Below, one piece after another: positions 60,969-64,000 of a stretch of 64,000 nucleotides of DNA. The stretch is from positions 62,001 through 126,000 of the forward strand of contig NZ_MDKC01000034.1 in NCBI RefSeq assembly GCF_001712755.1. The letters run 5' to 3'. This DNA is from Gottfriedia luciferensis. Its GTDB lineage: Bacteria; Bacillota; Bacilli; Bacillales; Bacillaceae_G. The number at the start of each line of letters is the position of its first letter. Within the stretch, counting starts at the first letter, position 1. Under the pieces are notes generated by a model. That model was not told the DNA's origin, did no database searches, and saw only the letters and a program-made list of their open reading frames with translations. Made by a program: the position numbers and the translations under genes.

Positions 60969-62672
60969 CTAACTATGAATTAATCGATAATAATGACCCT
61001 TTTTCATTAATAGTTCTTCATGGGTACCTACTTCAATGATGCTACCTTCATTCATCACAATAATTTGATCCATTTCTTTCATCCAATGTAAGCGATGTGT
61101 AGCCAAAAACACTAATTTACCAGAGAATAACTGCAGCATTGTTTGTTTTAATTCAAACTCAGTTTCAATATCAAGATGACTAGTAGGTTCGTCTAACAAA
61201 AGGATCGGACGATTTTCTAGATAAGCTCTAGCGAGCGCGACGCGTTGACTTTGCCCCCCGCTTAACGCTCTTCCACCTTCACCTATTTTTTCTTCTAATC
61301 CTTTTGGTAATTCTTCTATTAAAGATGTTAATCCAGCTTGAACAGCTGCATTTTCAATTTCTTCTGTAGTAGCATTAGGTTTATAGAAGCTTATATTATC
61401 ATTTAATGATTTTGAGAAAATATAAGGACTTTGTGGAATATAGATTAACTGTTTATGCCAATCTTGTATTTGCAGATGTGAAACCTCTTCACCAGAAATA
61501 TGGATAGTCCCGTTTGCTGGCTCTAAAAATCCACCTATTAAATCAATAAGCGTCGACTTACCAGAACCACTTTCTCCAACAATCCCGATTTTATGAAACC
61601 CTTTAATACTCATATCTATATTCTTTAAGATCGTTTGACCATCTTTTTCGGGTTTTACTGATATATCATTAAACTTAATTTCGCTAGCATGATTCCAATC
61701 TGAGATCGGGGCAATTTCTTGAACCTTAAATTCTTGCTCATCTAAAATATCCTGCATTGCTTTACCAGCTTCTTGACCATTTAATGTAGCATGATAATCT
61801 GCTCCAACCTCTCGAACAGGTAAGAAATATTCAGGAGCTAAAATTAAAATTGTTAGAGCTGGGCCTAATAAAATTACTCCGTCAATCAAACGAAGTCCTA
61901 AAAAAACTGCAACTGTAGCGATTGATAGCATTGTGAATAAATCTAGTGCAAAGGATGATAAAAAAGCTACTTTTAATGTGCCCATCGTTGCTTCTCTGTA
62001 TCTTTCACTTACACTTTCTATCTTTTTAATATGTTTTCTACTTAATCCTAAAAATTTTAATGTTTCCAGACCACGTAATGAATCAGTAAAATGGTTCGAT
62101 AATATACGGTAAGCCTTCCATTGTTTATTTGATTTCTTTTTAGCTGCCAAACCGAGTAAAATCATAAAAATAATAATGATTGGAAATGTTACGATTAGTA
62201 TTAGTGCAGAAACCTTATCAACAAAGAAAATATAGATTACGATTACTGGTGAGACAATTGCTAAGTTAATCATTTTCATTGGAACAATTTCTAGGTAATT
62301 TCTTAGTTGTGTAGTTCCTTCCATAATAAGCGTTACAATATTACCTGTACCTGATTTCCTTGCAAATCTAGGTCCAAGTTTAAAAAGCTTTTCTAAAACT
62401 TTCATTTTCATTTCGGATGAAGCAATATCTGCAAAATGCTCTGAACATTTCTGCTTTATAGTCGAAATAATATAACGACAGATAAATGCAAGGATGAAGA
62501 AAATAGTAGCGTATAAAATATCGCTACTATTTTTTCCATTGAACAATCTGACAATAGCTTGTGAAAGCATATATGCCTGAATAATAATTGCCGTTACTTG
62601 TATAATTGTTAAAAAAGATAGGATCATTAATAAACGATTTATCCCTTTATATTTAATAAGATCTTTTCCCAT
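60969..62672 (-). CDS. cydD: Thiol/heme ABC exporter subunit, CydD type
   Basis: A 567-residue half-transporter with six helices and an ATPase domain (GESGSGKST, LSGGQSQRVALARAYL, ILLLDEPTSHLD, ATHRL). The segment LGLRLIDGVILLGPALTILILAPEYFLPVREVGADYHA is typical of CydD. It starts one base into the cydB stop codon (TAATG overlap), so translation is coupled. Called cydC in B. subtilis nomenclature. Confidence 0.92.
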   Translation of the reverse strand: MGKDLIKYKGINRLLMILSFLTIIQVTAIIIQAYMLSQAIVRLFNGKNSSDILYATIFFILAFICRYIISTIKQKCSEHFADIASSEMKMKVLEKLFKLGPRFARKSGTGNIVTLIMEGTTQLRNYLEIVPMKMINLAIVSPVIVIYIFFVDKVSALILIVTFPIIIIFMILLGLAAKKKSNKQWKAYRILSNHFTDSLRGLETLKFLGLSRKHIKKIESVSERYREATMGTLKVAFLSSFALDLFTMLSIATVAVFLGLRLIDGVILLGPALTILILAPEYFLPVREVGADYHATLNGQEAGKAMQDILDEQEFKVQEIAPISDWNHASEIKFNDISVKPEKDGQTILKNIDMSIKGFHKIGIVGESGSGKSTLIDLIGGFLEPANGTIHISGEEVSHLQIQDWHKQLIYIPQSPYIFSKSLNDNISFYKPNATTEEIENAAVQAGLTSLIEELPKGLEEKIGEGGRALSGGQSQRVALARAYLENRPILLLDEPTSHLDIETEFELKQTMLQLFSGKLVFLATHRLHWMKEMDQIIVMNEGSIIEVGTHEELLMKKGHYYRLIHS

Positions 62673-63685
62673 TAATAAGTCAAATCCTTCTCATCCACTC
62701 TTTTTCTAAACACATAATAACTCCAAATTTGGTAACCTAATACGAATGGTAATAATGTACATGCAACTATTGTCATTACTTTTAACGAATAAGGACCAGA
62801 TGAAGCATTATAAACAGTTAAATCATACGTACTTTTGATAGAACTAATCATGACTCTTGGGAACAGAGATGTAAACATTGTCCCGACTGTTAGTACAATC
62901 CCAAGTCCTGTCATCGTAAATGACCAGCCATCTCTTTTCTTAAAAATGAATATTGTAGCAAGAATATAACTTACTACGATTAATAAAATTAGCGGAACTG
63001 TTATTTGTGCTTTTACTTTAAACATATCCGTTTCAAAAAATGCCATGCCAGTAAATGCAACTAAGAAAAGGAATACTGGTATGATCACCATACGTGCTAG
63101 AGAACGTGCACGGTTTCTTAATTCTCCAACCGTTTTTAAAGTTAAAAACATTAATCCGTGTAACAGGCATAGTAATGTTACCGTTACACCGCCTACTACT
63201 GTGAATAAATTTACATAATCTGTAAAACCAGCAGAGATATTCATATTTTTATCGATTGGCATTCCTCTAAGGATACTTGAGAATAAGACTCCGAATAAAA
63301 ATGGTGGTAATAAACTACCGAAGAAAATTACCCAATCCCAAGCTTTTGCCCATTTGGAACTTTCAACTTTTCCTCTAAATTCAAATGCAACACCACGTCC
63401 GATTAATGCCATTAGTACAAATACAAACGGAATATAGTATCCACTAAACATCGTTGCATACCAATTTGGGAATGCTGCAAATATTGCTCCACCTGCCGTT
63501 AATAACCATACTTCATTTGCGTCCCAAAACGGTCCAATTGTATTTATTAAAATTCTTCTTTCAGTATCATTTTTGGCTAGTAGCTTTGTAGATATACCTA
63601 CACCAAAATCGAAGCCTTCTAAGAAGAAAAACCCAATAAATAAAACTGCTACAAGTAAAAACCATAATTCATTTAACTCAATCAT
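62672..63685 (-). CDS. cydB: Cytochrome bd ubiquinol oxidase subunit II
   Basis: A 337-residue membrane protein with about nine helices: LWFLLVAVLFIGFFFLEGFDFGVG and GPFWDANEVWLLTAGGAIFAAFPNWYATMFSGYY are the hallmark CydB regions. It supports subunit I in the menaquinol oxidase that reduces O2 at low oxygen. Starts with a 4-base ATGA overlap with cydA and overlaps cydD by one base. Confidence 0.96.
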   Translation of the reverse strand: MIELNELWFLLVAVLFIGFFFLEGFDFGVGISTKLLAKNDTERRILINTIGPFWDANEVWLLTAGGAIFAAFPNWYATMFSGYYIPFVFVLMALIGRGVAFEFRGKVESSKWAKAWDWVIFFGSLLPPFLFGVLFSSILRGMPIDKNMNISAGFTDYVNLFTVVGGVTVTLLCLLHGLMFLTLKTVGELRNRARSLARMVIIPVFLFLVAFTGMAFFETDMFKVKAQITVPLILLIVVSYILATIFIFKKRDGWSFTMTGLGIVLTVGTMFTSLFPRVMISSIKSTYDLTVYNASSGPYSLKVMTIVACTLLPFVLGYQIWSYYVFRKRVDEKDLTY

Positions 63686-64000
63686 ACAATGGTAGCCTCC
63701 CTTTCAAACGGATCGACCGTAGGAACTTTTTCAGTTTCAACATCATGGTGTGTTCCTTTTTTAATTTCTTTCACAAACAAGTAAACTAAAACAGCTGCTA
63801 AAATTGCATACATTGTTGTAAAAGTTGTGATTGAAAAAATTAGTGATCCTTTTGAAACATTTGGTGATACAGATGCAGCAGTAGTCATTAAACCAAATAC
63901 AGTCCATGGTTGGCGTCCTATTTCCGTCATAACCCATCCAGCTGTATTTGCAATGAACGGTAAAGAAATTAATAAAATTGATGCCTTTAAAAATAGATTT
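63682..64000 (-). CDS. cydA: Cytochrome bd ubiquinol oxidase subunit I, C-terminal part (cut by window edge)
   Basis: The last 105 or so residues of CydA are seen; the frame stays open to the window edge. The segment FIANTAGWVMTEIGRQPWTVFG carries the family-wide W-x-x-x-E-x-GRQPW motif, followed by the final membrane helix and a charged tail. The ATG at 63930 is internal. CydA holds the b558, b595 and d hemes and the quinol site, mostly outside this window. Its stop overlaps the cydB start (ATGA). Confidence 0.95.
   Translation of the reverse strand, partial: NLFLKASILLISLPFIANTAGWVMTEIGRQPWTVFGLMTTAASVSPNVSKGSLIFSITTFTTMYAILAAVLVYLFVKEIKKGTHHDVETEKVPTVDPFEREATIV

Noticed and set aside
1-64000. 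tRNA, rRNA, CRISPR arrays, insertion sequences, prophage genes, known riboswitches
   Set aside because: Looked for on both strands by eye; none could be supported. Diverged structured RNAs might escape this kind of reading.

Overview
The window reads as a chromosome segment of a low-GC, endospore-forming Bacillaceae member. Pointers are the CotJABC spore-coat operon, a YuzL-type small protein, a YtaF-type membrane protein, strong AGGAGG ribosome sites, frequent TTG/GTG starts, a FadR-type operator in front of fadNAE, an MhqR-type operator and a Fur box, all as in Bacillus. A relative of the Bacillus cereus/Gottfriedia area is possible but cannot be fixed from sequence alone. I saw no rRNA, tRNA, CRISPR array, prophage or insertion sequence.

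Layout. 1-5.7 kb: fatty-acid beta-oxidation operon fadN-fadA-fadE (fadE cut by the window edge) with a FadR operator, then yuzL and a proline dehydrogenase gene. 5.9-10.1 kb: DUF2573 protein, formate/nitrite-family channel, SGNH hydrolase joined to an ABC-2 exporter pair. 10.1-13.8 kb: cation efflux protein and a kynurenine operon (kynU-kynB-divergent tryptophan dioxygenase). 13.9-19.5 kb: two further ABC-2 exporter operons, the first divergent from a TetR regulator with a clear operator. 19.6-20.3 kb: a 460-bp non-coding stretch with a cluster of DnaA-box-like 9-mers and a GC-richer fold-back element. 20.3-31.7 kb: LOG enzyme, Gfo/Idh oxidoreductase, a Gly/Pro/His repeat protein, an ABC-F ATPase behind a leader ORF and attenuator, VOC protein, methionine aminopeptidase, Nudix hydrolase, LD-carboxypeptidase, two unusual membrane proteins and TatC. 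30.9-35 kb: Fur-controlled siderophore importer. 35.4-39.7 kb: stress cluster terD-terD-HTH-yceG-telA. 40.3-47.7 kb: a 2448-residue secreted multidomain protein with a PHP (CehA/McbA-like) phosphoesterase domain.

48-54.6 kb is an island of metal-related membrane and secreted proteins (HupE/UreJ-like, YcgR/YcgQ-like pair, cupredoxin-like membrane protein, CopC-CopD fusion, YcnI). 55.2-64 kb: cotJABC, an amine oxidase, an MhqR-type ring-cleaving dioxygenase and the cydABDC operon for cytochrome bd.

The most interesting signals outside ordinary genes are: the leader-ORF/terminator arrangement before the ABC-F gene; a repeat element built from about 21-bp GCAATTAAA units, found in two intergenic regions 15 kb apart; the DnaA-box-like cluster and the fold-back element near 20 kb; a short tryptophan-dioxygenase homologue lacking the usual distal histidine inside a kyn operon; and the metal island next to the giant secreted PHP protein.
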